From: Ga0077527 sp038106575
GTDB taxonomy: Bacteria > Pseudomonadota > Gammaproteobacteria > Burkholderiales > SG8-41
Length of the DNA: 6,885 bases
Direction: 5' to 3'
Assembly (NCBI GenBank): GCA_038106575.1
Contig: JAYOED010000101.1
Span: 1 to 6,885, forward strand
Notes under the pieces: generated by a model
The model's database searches: none
The model's input: the letters and a program-made list of their open reading frames with translations, nothing else
What the model was told of the DNA's origin: nothing
Shown: positions 1 to 5,892 of the stretch, piece by piece
Numbering within the stretch: position 1 is the stretch's first letter
How the letters are laid out: the number at the start of each line of letters is the position of its first letter
Made by a program: the position numbers and the translations under genes

Positions 1-944
1 AGGTTTTCCTCATCGACGACGATGTCCATGCTGTGCTTTTCCTCGTCAACCATGATGCTGCTGACTTCGGCAGGTGCCAGTGCATTAATGACGAACTGCG
101 CCGGATCGGGATTCCACAGCACGATGTCGACACGCTCCTGTGCCAATTCTGCCGTAACGGCCTGAACGCGTGAGCCGCGCATGCCCACACAGGTGCCGAT
201 GGGATCAATGCGCGCATCCTTTGAATGAACTGCGATTTTTGCCCTCGAGCCCGGGTCCCGTGCGGCGCCCTTGATCTCGAGCAGACCTTCTTCGATCTCC
301 GGAACCTCCCGTTCGAACAGATTAGCAATAAATTCCGGCGCAGTCCTTGACAGGATCAGGTGCGGCCCCCGCGCCATGCGATCGACCTTCCAGACATAGG
401 CGCGAACGCGGTCTCCGAGACGCAGATTTTCCTTCGGGATCATCTGGTCACGAGGCAGCATCGCCTCAAGGCGACCCGACTCGACTATGGCATTGCCGCG
501 TTCCATGCGCTTGATCACACCGGTTACCAGATGTTCCTTGCGAGCCAGAAAATCATTCAGGATCTGCTCGCGTTCGGCATCGCGGATCTTCTGCACAATA
601 ACCTGCTTAGCGGTCTGCGCTCCGATGCGCCCAACTTCCATTTCATCCAGCGGTTCTTCGATGAAATCGCCAACTTGCGAATCCGGATCTTCTTCCTGCG
701 CCTCGTGCAGCTTGTATTGCCGAGACGGGACTTCGATTTCCTCGTTTTTCACCACTTCCCAACGCTGGAAAAAGGAAAACTTTCCGGTCTCGCGGTCCAC
801 GGACGCACGCACATCGACGTCATCTGTAAATTTTTTCTTAGCCGCAGAAGCCAAAGCGAGTTCGAGCGCGCCGAATACGATTTCCTTATCGACGTTCTTT
901 TCGCGCGCCAGCGCGTCAACCAGCAACAGAATCTCACGCCCCAT
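1..944 (-). CDS. nusA: Transcription termination/antitermination factor NusA (C-terminus beyond the window)
   Basis: NusA binds RNA polymerase and nascent RNA, and modulates pausing, intrinsic and Rho-dependent termination, and rRNA antitermination. About 314 codons are visible of a protein that is about 495 residues in E. coli. The N-terminal polymerase-binding domain starts MGREILLLVDALAREK and includes the conserved string TAKQVIVQKIRDAER. The S1 domain follows (VTGVIKRMERGNAIVE, then LPRDQMIPKENLRLGDRVRA). KH1 is marked by AARDPGSRAKIAV and the GTCVGMRGSRVQAV loop at about residues 250-262. The edge cuts just before the KH2 GxxG loop. The start is the ATG at 944-942, with a GGGAG ribosome site about eight bases upstream. 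It lies 14 bases after the rimP stop, so the two are surely co-transcribed; infB would be expected next, outside the window. Assignment rests on near-continuous similarity to E. coli NusA recalled from memory. Confidence 0.97.
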   Translation of the reverse strand, partial: MGREILLLVDALAREKNVDKEIVFGALELALASAAKKKFTDDVDVRASVDRETGKFSFFQRWEVVKNEEIEVPSRQYKLHEAQEEDPDSQVGDFIEEPLDEMEVGRIGAQTAKQVIVQKIRDAEREQILNDFLARKEHLVTGVIKRMERGNAIVESGRLEAMLPRDQMIPKENLRLGDRVRAYVWKVDRMARGPHLILSRTAPEFIANLFEREVPEIEEGLLEIKGAARDPGSRAKIAVHSKDARIDPIGTCVGMRGSRVQAVTAELAQERVDIVLWNPDPAQFVINALAPAEVSSIMVDEEKHSMDIVVDEEN

Positions 945-958
945 ATACCGTCTCCCGC

Positions 959-1387
959 TTAAAGCGCCGGCAGCAGCCGCGCCTTATCCACAGTGCCCAG
1001 GTCCAGCGACAGCACTCGGCCGTCGACCTCCAGACCCACCTTTCCCGTTTCGGCATCGCACAGCACCCCGACAAAATTCCGTTGCCCGTCCAGCGGCACG
1101 CGCAATTTGAGCCGCACTTTTTGCCCGGCAAAACGCGCGAAATCACGCGCAGTCCGCAATGGACGCTCCAAACCCGGCGACGAAACTTCCAGCCGGTCAT
1201 AATTCACGTTTTCAACTGCGAAAAGTCGGGTTAGATGATTGCTTACCGCTACGCAATCACCAACTGCTATACCGTCGGGTTTGTCGATAAAAACGCGCAG
1301 CAGGCCACCTTTGGCGGAACGCTCCAGATCCACCAGTTCATATCCGAGACCGGCCAACGTACTATCGAGCAAACCCTGCAAATTCAT
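959..1387 (-). CDS. rimP: Ribosome maturation factor RimP
   Basis: RimP assists maturation of the 30S ribosomal subunit in the cytoplasm. The product is 142 residues from the ATG at 1387 and begins MNLQGLLDSTLAGLGYELVD, the usual RimP N-terminus. The family core is clear: LLRVFIDKPDGIAVGDC, then VSNHLTRLF, then the signature LEVSSPGLERPLRTARDF, then a small C-terminal beta domain (KLRVPLDGQRNFVGVLCD). E. coli RimP is about 150 residues, so this is full length. The same frame can be extended to an ATG at 1429, but that ATG lies inside the leader hairpin stem and the added 14 residues do not resemble the family, so I prefer 1387. There is no good Shine-Dalgarno before 1387; a short upstream frame ends one base before it, so translational coupling is possible. 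First gene of the rimP-nusA operon. Confidence 0.95.
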   Translation of the reverse strand: MNLQGLLDSTLAGLGYELVDLERSAKGGLLRVFIDKPDGIAVGDCVAVSNHLTRLFAVENVNYDRLEVSSPGLERPLRTARDFARFAGQKVRLKLRVPLDGQRNFVGVLCDAETGKVGLEVDGRVLSLDLGTVDKARLLPAL

Positions 1388-1388
1388 A

Positions 1389-1436
1389 TCAAACCGGCGA
1401 CACAAACAAAAAATGGGCGATCCGCCCATCCCTCAT
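1389..1436 (-). other. Possible 15-codon leader ORF in the rimP leader
   Basis: An ATG at 1436-1434, preceded by AGGTGG three bases upstream, opens a 15-codon frame (MRDGRIAHFLFVSPV). It runs through the terminator hairpin and stops at a TGA (1391-1389), one base before the rimP ATG. This is what is seen in the sequence. That it is translated, couples to rimP, or controls the hairpin is inference. The frame is short enough to occur by chance and the spacing to the AGGTGG is tighter than ideal. Confidence 0.3.
1408..1429 (-). terminator. Intrinsic terminator/attenuator hairpin in the rimP leader
   Basis: Read on the minus strand, ATGGGCG and CGCCCAT form a perfect 7-bp stem around a 3-base loop (1429-1413), followed directly by a run of six T (1413-1408). 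It lies between the candidate operon promoter and the rimP start, so it would reduce or regulate read-through into rimP-nusA rather than end a gene. No other minus-strand gene lies upstream within the leader. NusA itself acts on such hairpins, so feedback by NusA is an attractive inference. Confidence 0.75.
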
Positions 1437-1468
1437 GTACCACCTACACTTTGTTTACATAACTCTGA

Positions 1469-1497
1469 AGTATAACAAAAAACTGAAAGTCGTCCAA
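1469..1497 (-). promoter_or_regulatory. Candidate sigma-70 promoter for rimP-nusA
   Basis: On the minus strand, TTGGAC (1497-1492) and TATACT (1474-1469) are separated by 17 bases. The -10 matches the consensus at five of six positions; the -35 is weaker (TTG only). Transcription would start near 1462 and give a leader of about 75 bases containing the terminator hairpin. Confidence 0.55.
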
Positions 1498-1601
1498 TCT
1501 GAGGAAGGCTTTGTGGCAGGATTAGCGATCCTTAGAATCATTATAAATCATGAACTTGAATTTTAATTACGCTAATCGGGATTAATTTCTTCCGGTAGGG
1601 C
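1498..1601. other. Divergent rimP/lexA intergenic core, no gene seen
   Basis: AT-rich DNA between the two divergent transcription units. No convincing ORF, tRNA or other RNA was found. Two symmetric elements stand out: a perfect 8-base inverted pair GATTAGCG (1520-1527) and CGCTAATC (1570-1577), and an overlapping TAATC-GG-GATTA (1573-1584). These could be binding sites of an unknown regulator, or chance in AT-rich sequence. Confidence 0.4.
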
Positions 1602-1629
1602 TTGAATATCCCAGAGAACTGTATATAGT
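1602..1629 (+). promoter_or_regulatory. Candidate lexA promoter
   Basis: TTGAAT (1602-1607) and TATAGT (1624-1629) are spaced by 16 bases. The -10 differs from TATAAT at one position. The predicted transcription start falls about 1635-1637, at or next to the GTG start codon, which implies a leaderless or nearly leaderless mRNA. The -10 lies wholly within the SOS box. Confidence 0.5.
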
Positions 1630-1634
1630 TACAG
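1619..1634 (+). promoter_or_regulatory. LexA-binding SOS box (lexA autoregulation)
   Basis: CTGTATATAGTTACAG fits the CTGT-N8-ACAG SOS box with an AT-rich centre, very close to the E. coli consensus. It covers the candidate -10 element and ends two bases before the lexA GTG, so bound LexA would block polymerase directly. I saw no second box between here and the rimP promoter. Confidence 0.9.
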
Positions 1635-1636
1635 CT

Positions 1637-2251
1637 GTGGATAATGACATCCTAAAATTACTGACGCCCCGGCAGGTCGAAATCCTGCAGTTGATTGAGG
1701 CTCATGTCGAAGAATCGGGATTCCCCCCAACTCGGGCCGAAATCTGCGCCGCCATGGGCTTCAGCTCCCCCAACGCAGCCGAAACTCATCTGCGTGCGCT
1801 GGAGCGCAAGGGCGTCATCGAGATGACCTCAGGCGCCTCCCGCGGCATCCGCCTGACCCAACAAAGTTCATTACCCGTCATCGGCCGCGTCGCAGCCGGC
1901 AGTCCGGTGCTTGCCGAGCAGAATATCGAACAACGCTATCGAGTGGATCCAGCGCTGTTCAAGCCCGCTGCCGATTACCTGCTGCGGGTCCGCGGCATGA
2001 GCATGCGTGACGCAGGCATTTTCGAAGATGATCTGCTGGCTGTGCATCGCACGACCCAGTTTCGGTCAGGACAGATCGTTGTCGCACGACTTCACGACGA
2101 AGTCACAGTCAAACGCATACAGCGCAACCGCAACATTGTGGAGTTGATTGCAGAAAACCCCGATTTCAAAACAATCGTCGTCGACCTAAAACGCTATCCA
2201 CTGGAAATCGAAGGCATTGCGGTAGGCGTCATCCGCAACGGCAAGTGGTAA
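1637..2251 (+). CDS. lexA: SOS response repressor LexA
   Basis: LexA represses DNA-damage genes and cleaves itself when RecA filaments form. The product is 204 residues. The N-terminal winged-helix domain (LTPRQVEILQLIEAH, then PPTRAEICAAMGFSSPNAAE) is followed by the C-terminal S24 peptidase domain. The cleavage bond is Ala87-Gly88 in GRVAAGSPV. The catalytic serine is Ser122 (RGMSMRDAGI) and the lysine is Lys159 (VTVKRI); each is offset by exactly three from E. coli LexA (A84-G85, S119, K156). The GTG at 1637 is the only ATG/GTG/TTG between the in-frame upstream stop (1583-1585) and the conserved N-terminus. It has no Shine-Dalgarno because the SOS box occupies that space. All key residues are present, so this should be a functional, autoregulated repressor. 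Confidence 0.97.
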   Translation: MDNDILKLLTPRQVEILQLIEAHVEESGFPPTRAEICAAMGFSSPNAAETHLRALERKGVIEMTSGASRGIRLTQQSSLPVIGRVAAGSPVLAEQNIEQRYRVDPALFKPAADYLLRVRGMSMRDAGIFEDDLLAVHRTTQFRSGQIVVARLHDEVTVKRIQRNRNIVELIAENPDFKTIVVDLKRYPLEIEGIAVGVIRNGKW

Positions 2252-2254
2252 AGC

Positions 2255-2274
2255 CGCCAAGGGGCGCAAGTTTT
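2255..2274 (+). terminator. Weak possible terminator after lexA
   Basis: CGCC-AAGG-GGCG (2255-2266), then CAAG and five T. The stem is only four base pairs and the T run is offset by four bases, so this is marginal. No better terminator is seen in the 58 bases between the convergent lexA and trpS stops. Confidence 0.25.
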
Positions 2275-2309
2275 TCCATCAATAGACACTAAATGGAATA
2301 CCGCTCCGT

Positions 2310-3512
2310 TCAGGAGTAATCAAGCCCCATGACTTCGCGCACGTCGCGAAGTGTTTCCTGCGCGAGCTTGCGCGCCTTTTCACACCCGTCGGCAATGATA
2401 TTGCGTACCAGCGTTGGGTCATCGATGTAGCGCTCCGCACGCTCTCGCATAGGTTTCTGTTCGGCAACAATGGATTCGATAATCGGTTGCTTGCACTCGA
2501 GGCAGCCGATTCCAGCGCTTTTGCAACCCTGCTGCACCCAATGTTTTTTTGCTTCATCCGAATACACCAGATGCAGTTGCCAGACAGGACATTTGTCGGG
2601 ATCTCCGGGATCAGTGCGCTTGATGCGCGCCGGGTCGGTCGGCATGGTCTTTATTTTCTTGGCAACATTTTCCGGATTCTCGCGCAGCGCCAGTGTATTG
2701 TCATAGGACTTTGACATTTTCTGGCCGTCGAGCCCGGGCATTTTCGATGCTTCCGTCAACAGCGCGCTGGGCTCGGTCAGAATCACCTTGCCGCCGCCCT
2801 CGATATAACCGAACAGGCGCTCGCTATCACCCAGCGGGAGGTTTTGCGTTTCCTCCAGCAGAGCCCTGGCAGCGGCCATTGCTGCAACGTCGCCCCGCTC
2901 CATGTAATCAGTGCGCAGTTTCCGGTAGAGTTTTCCGCGCCGGGCCCCTAGCTTCTTAATCGCCGCTTCAGCCTTTTTCTCGAAACCAGGTTCGCGTCCG
3001 AACACGTGATTGAAGCGCCGCGCAATCTCCCGGGTGATCTCCACATGCGGAACCTGATCTTCGCCAACCGGTACCAGATTAGCGCGGTAAATCAGGATAT
3101 CTGCACTTTGCAACAGCGGATATCCCAGAAAACCAAAGGTAGACAAGTCTTTTTCCGCAAGTTTTTCCTGCTGATCCTTGTAGGTCGGAACACGTTCCAG
3201 CCATGACAGCGGTGTAATCATAGACAGCAGGAGATGCAGTTCAGCGTGCTCCGGCACTTTAGATTGAATGAATAAAACGGCCTGCCCAGGATCAACGCCT
3301 GCTGCAAGCCAGTCGATAACCATGTCCCAGGCGTGATCTTCGATGGTTCCTGGGTCATCGTAATTTGTTGTCAGCGCATGCCAGTCGGCCACAAAAAACA
3401 GGCATTGATGCTCATGCTGAAGCTTGATCCAGTTTTTCAGTACGCCGTGGTAATGGCCCAGATGCAGCGCGCCGGTGGGACGCATGCCGGATAAGACGCG
3501 GTTCTCAAACAT
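2310..3512 (-). CDS. trpS: Tryptophanyl-tRNA synthetase
   Basis: TrpS is a class I aminoacyl-tRNA synthetase that activates tryptophan with ATP and charges tRNA-Trp. The product is 400 residues, against 334 in E. coli. The HIGH motif is HLGH at residues 17-20 (RPTGALHLGHYHG), preceded by LSGMRPTG; GEDQ is at 150-153; the KMSKS loop is at 265-269 (DGQKMSKSYDNT). The extra length is a charged insertion at about residues 175-245, between the catalytic core and the KMSKS region, which I recall as usual for betaproteobacterial TrpS and not a defect. The start ATG at 3512 matches the family N-terminus (MFENRVLSGM), although no Shine-Dalgarno is visible. It lies downstream of rnm and yciO on the same strand, but a 143-base AT-rich gap suggests it also has its own promoter. 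Confidence 0.97.
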   Translation of the reverse strand: MFENRVLSGMRPTGALHLGHYHGVLKNWIKLQHEHQCLFFVADWHALTTNYDDPGTIEDHAWDMVIDWLAAGVDPGQAVLFIQSKVPEHAELHLLLSMITPLSWLERVPTYKDQQEKLAEKDLSTFGFLGYPLLQSADILIYRANLVPVGEDQVPHVEITREIARRFNHVFGREPGFEKKAEAAIKKLGARRGKLYRKLRTDYMERGDVAAMAAARALLEETQNLPLGDSERLFGYIEGGGKVILTEPSALLTEASKMPGLDGQKMSKSYDNTLALRENPENVAKKIKTMPTDPARIKRTDPGDPDKCPVWQLHLVYSDEAKKHWVQQGCKSAGIGCLECKQPIIESIVAEQKPMRERAERYIDDPTLVRNIIADGCEKARKLAQETLRDVREVMGLDYS

Positions 3513-3655
3513 TAAGGGGGTCAGTAGTCATCAAAAAGAGGTAGCAGGCAAACAAACCATTAATTGATTAAAAACAATTGTTTAGTAATTTTATTCGGGT
3601 GCGCAGTGACGACATTGTAGCGATTTTACCGCATGCCCGAAAACGCAGTTCCGCT
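3513..3655 (-). promoter_or_regulatory. AT-rich yciO-trpS gap with possible trpS promoter
   Basis: No coding sequence seen. The minus strand carries -10-like hexamers TAAAAT and TACAAT (the latter at 3619-3614) in the half nearer yciO, without a convincing -35. A perfect 12-base palindrome, AAACAATTGTTT, lies at 3572-3583. In several betaproteobacteria, as I recall, a site-2 (M50) protease gene occupies this position between the YciO-type gene and trpS; here it is absent. Confidence 0.35.
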
Positions 3656-4279
3656 TCACAAACCCAGCGGCTTCAGGCTGCCCTTACCTGCCCGTGTCAC
3701 CACCGGCGCAGAACCCGTTAAATCCACAACCGTTGTCGGCTCAACTCCGCAAGATCCTCCATCCAGAATTAGCTCGACGCGGTGCTCGAGACGCGCGCGA
3801 ATTTCCGCAGCATCGGTTAGCGGAGACTCATACCCCGGAAGCAGCAGGGTGGACGACAGGATCGGTTGACCCAATTCCGCCAGCAGTGCATCGACAACAG
3901 GATGATCCGGAATTCGTAGACCTATCGTCCTACGCTTAGGATGCTGCAGGCGCTTGGGCAATTCGCGGGTGGCCTCAAGAATGAACACATAGCTGCCGGG
4001 TGTCATAGTCTTGAGCAGCCGGAATTGCCGGTTATCGACACGTGCGTAGGCTGCCAGCTCAGAAAGATCCCGGCACACCAACGCGAAATGATGTCTCGAG
4101 TCAACCCCACGGATCGCGCGAATACGTTCTATCGCACTTTTGTCGCCGATATGACAACCAAGCGCGTAGCACGAGTCCGTCGGATAGACCACGATGCCAC
4201 CATCGCGGATAATTCCTGCAGCGCGTTTGATCAGCCGTTTCTGGGGATGCTGCGGATGAATTGAAAAGAACTGCGCCAC
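3656..4279 (-). CDS. yciO: YciO-type member of the Sua5/YciO/YrdC (TsaC-like) family
   Basis: The family includes TsaC/Sua5, which make threonylcarbamoyl-AMP for the t6A modification of tRNA. This 207-residue protein resembles E. coli YciO (about 206 residues) over its whole length rather than TsaC. It starts MAQFFSIHPQHPQKRLI, followed by the nucleotide-site string YPTDSCYALG (32-41), CRDLSELAAYARVDN (69-83), TPGSYVFIL (93-101), SSTLLLPG (142-149) and PTTVVDLT (181-188). The YPTDS variant in place of the PTDTVYGLG typical of TsaC supports this subgroup. YciO's physiological role is unsettled, so I would not call this the essential t6A enzyme. The start is a GTG at 4279, supported by N-terminal alignment to YciO although no Shine-Dalgarno is visible. 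It begins 21 bases after the rnm stop, so they are probably co-transcribed. Confidence 0.92.
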   Translation of the reverse strand: MAQFFSIHPQHPQKRLIKRAAGIIRDGGIVVYPTDSCYALGCHIGDKSAIERIRAIRGVDSRHHFALVCRDLSELAAYARVDNRQFRLLKTMTPGSYVFILEATRELPKRLQHPKRRTIGLRIPDHPVVDALLAELGQPILSSTLLLPGYESPLTDAAEIRARLEHRVELILDGGSCGVEPTTVVDLTGSAPVVTRAGKGSLKPLGL

Positions 4280-4300
4280 GAATGCCGGTCGTAAAATTGC

Positions 4301-5161
4301 TCAGGCGAGGATGGATGCAAAGTTCGACCATACGGGAATGGATCCATCTGGCAGTGCCGGAACATCACCGAGATCGCGGTAACTTTCTCCGGGCCCGTGA
4401 AAATCAGAACCTGCTGAGGCCTGCAGACCAAAGCGCTTCGCATAGCGAGCCCAAGTCACAAATTCTGCGGGAGCATGCGACCCGGTCACAACCTCGACGG
4501 CCATGCCCCCCAGTGACCGGAATTCCTCCAACAGGATTTCGCATTGATGATGATCAAGCCGATAGCGTCCGGGATGCGCAAGAACCGCAACCCCTCCGCA
4601 TCCGGTAATCCATTGCACTGCATCTTCAAGCCTGCTCCACTCGTGTGGAACATATCCGGGTTTTCCGGGTGACAGAAAATTCCGGAAAACCGAATTGGTA
4701 TCACGCGCATGACCTTCGCTGACAAGATGACGCGCGAAATGCGTACGGCTGAGCAACTGCGGATTTTTGGCGTATCGCCGCGCCCCTTCAAGACTGCCAG
4801 CGATTCCGGCTTCCGCCAGACTTGCAGCCATCTGCTGCGCCCGCTGTTCACGTCCGCTGCGTATGTCGGCAAGACCCTCAACCAAAGGCACATGATCGTG
4901 ATCAATGTCTAATCCGACAATATGCAGGGTAACGCTACTCCACAACACTGAGATTTCCACGCCATTGATCAAGCGCAGTCCCCAATGGGCTGCCGTTTCC
5001 CGCGCCTCATCGAGCCCAGAAATTTCGTCGTGATCAGTCAGCGCCAGCACATCGACGCCACGCTGCACTGCGCGCTCCACGACCGCGGCCGGGCTCAGCA
5101 AACCGTCCGAGTGGGTGGTGTGGCAATGCAGGTCGATTTTCACAAAATTTTTATAAATCAA
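4301..5161 (-). CDS. rnm: RNase AM / PHP-domain phosphoesterase (YciV family)
   Basis: PHP-family metal-dependent phosphoesterase, orthologous to E. coli YciV (RNase AM, once called TrpH). That family acts as a 5'-3' exonuclease on short RNAs, matures 5' ends of rRNA, and hydrolyses 3',5'-nucleoside bisphosphates. The product is up to 286 residues. Metal-site motifs occur in order: DLHCHTTHSDG (10-20), LTDHDEISG (41-49), GVEIS (67-71), SRTHFARHL (138-146), LAHPGRY (194-200) and GSDFHG (251-256), so all histidine/aspartate ligand blocks appear intact. The start is uncertain: TTG at 5161 is the first possible start after the in-frame stop at 5186-5188, while GTG at 5143 (VKIDLHCH) fits family N-termini better. 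Neither has a ribosome site. First gene of the rnm-yciO(-trpS) run. Confidence 0.92.
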   Translation of the reverse strand: MIYKNFVKIDLHCHTTHSDGLLSPAAVVERAVQRGVDVLALTDHDEISGLDEARETAAHWGLRLINGVEISVLWSSVTLHIVGLDIDHDHVPLVEGLADIRSGREQRAQQMAASLAEAGIAGSLEGARRYAKNPQLLSRTHFARHLVSEGHARDTNSVFRNFLSPGKPGYVPHEWSRLEDAVQWITGCGGVAVLAHPGRYRLDHHQCEILLEEFRSLGGMAVEVVTGSHAPAEFVTWARYAKRFGLQASAGSDFHGPGESYRDLGDVPALPDGSIPVWSNFASILA

Positions 5162-5354
5162 TGAATTAATACAATATTGGAGACATCATAGCAAACTGTA
5201 TTGCAACCACGTCGATTGACCATGCTCACAAGATTTTATGTCATGTAAAGTTGACAAAAATTGCCCCCCCTTGAAAAAGCCGTGCTGAATGCTGCTTCGA
5301 GTTAATCATAATTGATCGGCTAAACTCGATTCACTTTGGCAAGTGAGAACGTTT
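5162..5354. other. Intergenic region upstream of rnm, no gene seen
   Basis: AT-rich, with many stops in all frames. It should hold the rnm promoter on the minus strand, but no hexamer pair is convincing. A plus-strand TTGACA (5251-5256) has no -10 at a proper distance, and is followed by a run of seven C (5264-5270). The right end holds two tandem hairpins, listed separately. Confidence 0.5.
5298..5346 (+). repeat. Two tandem hairpins before a short ORF
   Basis: First hairpin (5298-5328): outer arms CGAGTT (5298-5303) and AACTCG (5323-5328), with inner arms ATCA (5305-5308) and TGAT (5313-5316). Second hairpin (5331-5346): TCACTT, loop TGGC, AAGTGA. The second one's right arm contains the GTGAGA that would be the ribosome site of the ORF at 5355, so it could hide that site. 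There is no T run, so these are not terminators. They could be a structured leader or the worn end of a mobile element. Confidence 0.45.
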
Positions 5355-5459
5355 ATGAACAGAAATCAAGCCATTGCCTTGGCCAATGAGCTGCTGATTA
5401 CTCTGTTCCACCTGAGTGACCATTCCACGGTTGCGTCAACCGCCATTCCTGTTTTTTAG
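5355..5459 (+). CDS. Possible 34-residue protein, unknown
   Basis: ATG at 5355 with GTGAGA about six bases upstream; stop TAG at 5457-5459. The peptide begins MNRNQAIALANELLITLFHL, which could form an amphipathic or hydrophobic helix, and it ends STAIPVF. I recognise no family. It may be a genuine small gene or the 5' fragment of a decayed gene that continued toward 5884. Codon use looks unremarkable. Low confidence. Confidence 0.25.
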   Translation: MNRNQAIALANELLITLFHLSDHSTVASTAIPVF

Positions 5460-5593
5460 GTTTCATTTTATTGCGGCAATGCCGCCGCTGAGTGCAATCA
5501 ATGCCGATCTGCGTGCGTGGTCGTGTCGGTCAACCTAGCGATGGCCTAGTTATTGCTGGGGACCAGGCCCGCGAACGCGCTGAAGAAAAGCTC
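5460..5593 (-). pseudogene. Possible decayed IS110-type transposase fragment
   Basis: One minus-strand frame from 5593 reads ELFFSAFAGLVPSNN, a stop (5548-5546), AIARLTDTTTHADRH, a stop, then LHSAAALPQ. The first block resembles the FAAWLGLVPRQ block of IS110/IS116/IS902-family transposases, and the second is loosely like the following KRGDRYLRTLLVHGA block. In-frame stops mean it cannot be functional. The match is short and from memory, and no IS ends are visible, so this is only a candidate. Confidence 0.25.
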
Positions 5594-5602
5594 AGCCTAT
5601 AA
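5492..5602 (+). pseudogene. Short plus-strand ORF, in frame with the downstream 80-codon ORF
   Basis: From GTG 5492 or ATG 5501 to TAA 5600-5602, including the string GQPSDGLVIAGDQARERAEE. It lies in the same frame as the membrane ORF at 5642, separated by the TAA and 39 bases. Removing that single stop would give one frame from 5492 to 5884. It may therefore be the 5' half of a broken gene, or noise over the antisense transposase-like fragment; both cannot be true coding sequence. No family recognised. Confidence 0.2.
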
Positions 5603-5641
5603 AACGAATCACTGATATTTACGGGAAACAATCTGGTAGCA

Positions 5642-5884
5642 ATGCTGTTGTTTCCGCTGATGGAGTCGGTCTTTTCTCTGAACAAGGCGGCCATTCCGAC
5701 ATTAGAAGGCTTCTATTTTATCTTTGCCCAGAAACCTGCCCATGTAATTGTCGAAACACTAATGTACATCGAAGTCACGTTCATTCTCGCCAATGGGGCG
5801 CTGTTATGGCTGATCTTCAAGGACAGGCGCGCTCCTTCCGACAAGGAGGCTCTGGCAGCCATGCGCAAACTGGGACTGAAATAA
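5642..5884 (+). CDS. Small membrane protein, unknown (80 residues)
   Basis: The product has a moderately hydrophobic N-terminus (MLLFPLMESVF). A convincing transmembrane helix follows at about residues 38-59 (VETLMYIEVTFILANGALLW), then a charged tail (FKDRRAPSDKEALAAMRKLG), which suggests the C-terminus faces the cytoplasm by the positive-inside rule. No Shine-Dalgarno is clear before the ATG. An intrinsic terminator lies nine bases after the stop, which supports a real, or formerly real, transcribed gene. I do not recognise a family. It may be the 3' remnant of a longer gene whose earlier part lies at 5355-5602, because the open frame continues upstream to the TAA at 5600. Confidence 0.5.
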   Translation: MLLFPLMESVFSLNKAAIPTLEGFYFIFAQKPAHVIVETLMYIEVTFILANGALLWLIFKDRRAPSDKEALAAMRKLGLK

Positions 5885-5892
5885 TCGAATCT

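Noticed and set aside
360..1110. Long plus-strand ORFs of about 200 codons
   Set aside because: They lie antisense to nusA and rimP, whose family motifs are continuous on the minus strand. The plus-strand products are arginine/serine-rich shadows with no family likeness.
1388..1429. Extended rimP start giving 14 additional residues
   Set aside because: The extension begins inside the terminator stem, has no spaced ribosome site, and does not align with RimP N-termini.
3941..4608. Plus-strand ORFs opposite yciO and rnm
   Set aside because: Shadows of the well-supported minus-strand genes; no motif or ribosome site.
5251..5280. TTGACA as a plus-strand promoter for the small ORFs
   Set aside because: No -10-like hexamer lies 15-19 bases downstream; that position is A-rich and G/C-rich sequence following the C7 run.
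5473..5485. GCGGCA-A-TGCCGC palindrome as a terminator
   Set aside because: Neither strand has an adequate T run after it, and the one-base centre makes it a poor hairpin. It more likely reflects chance or an old protein-binding site.
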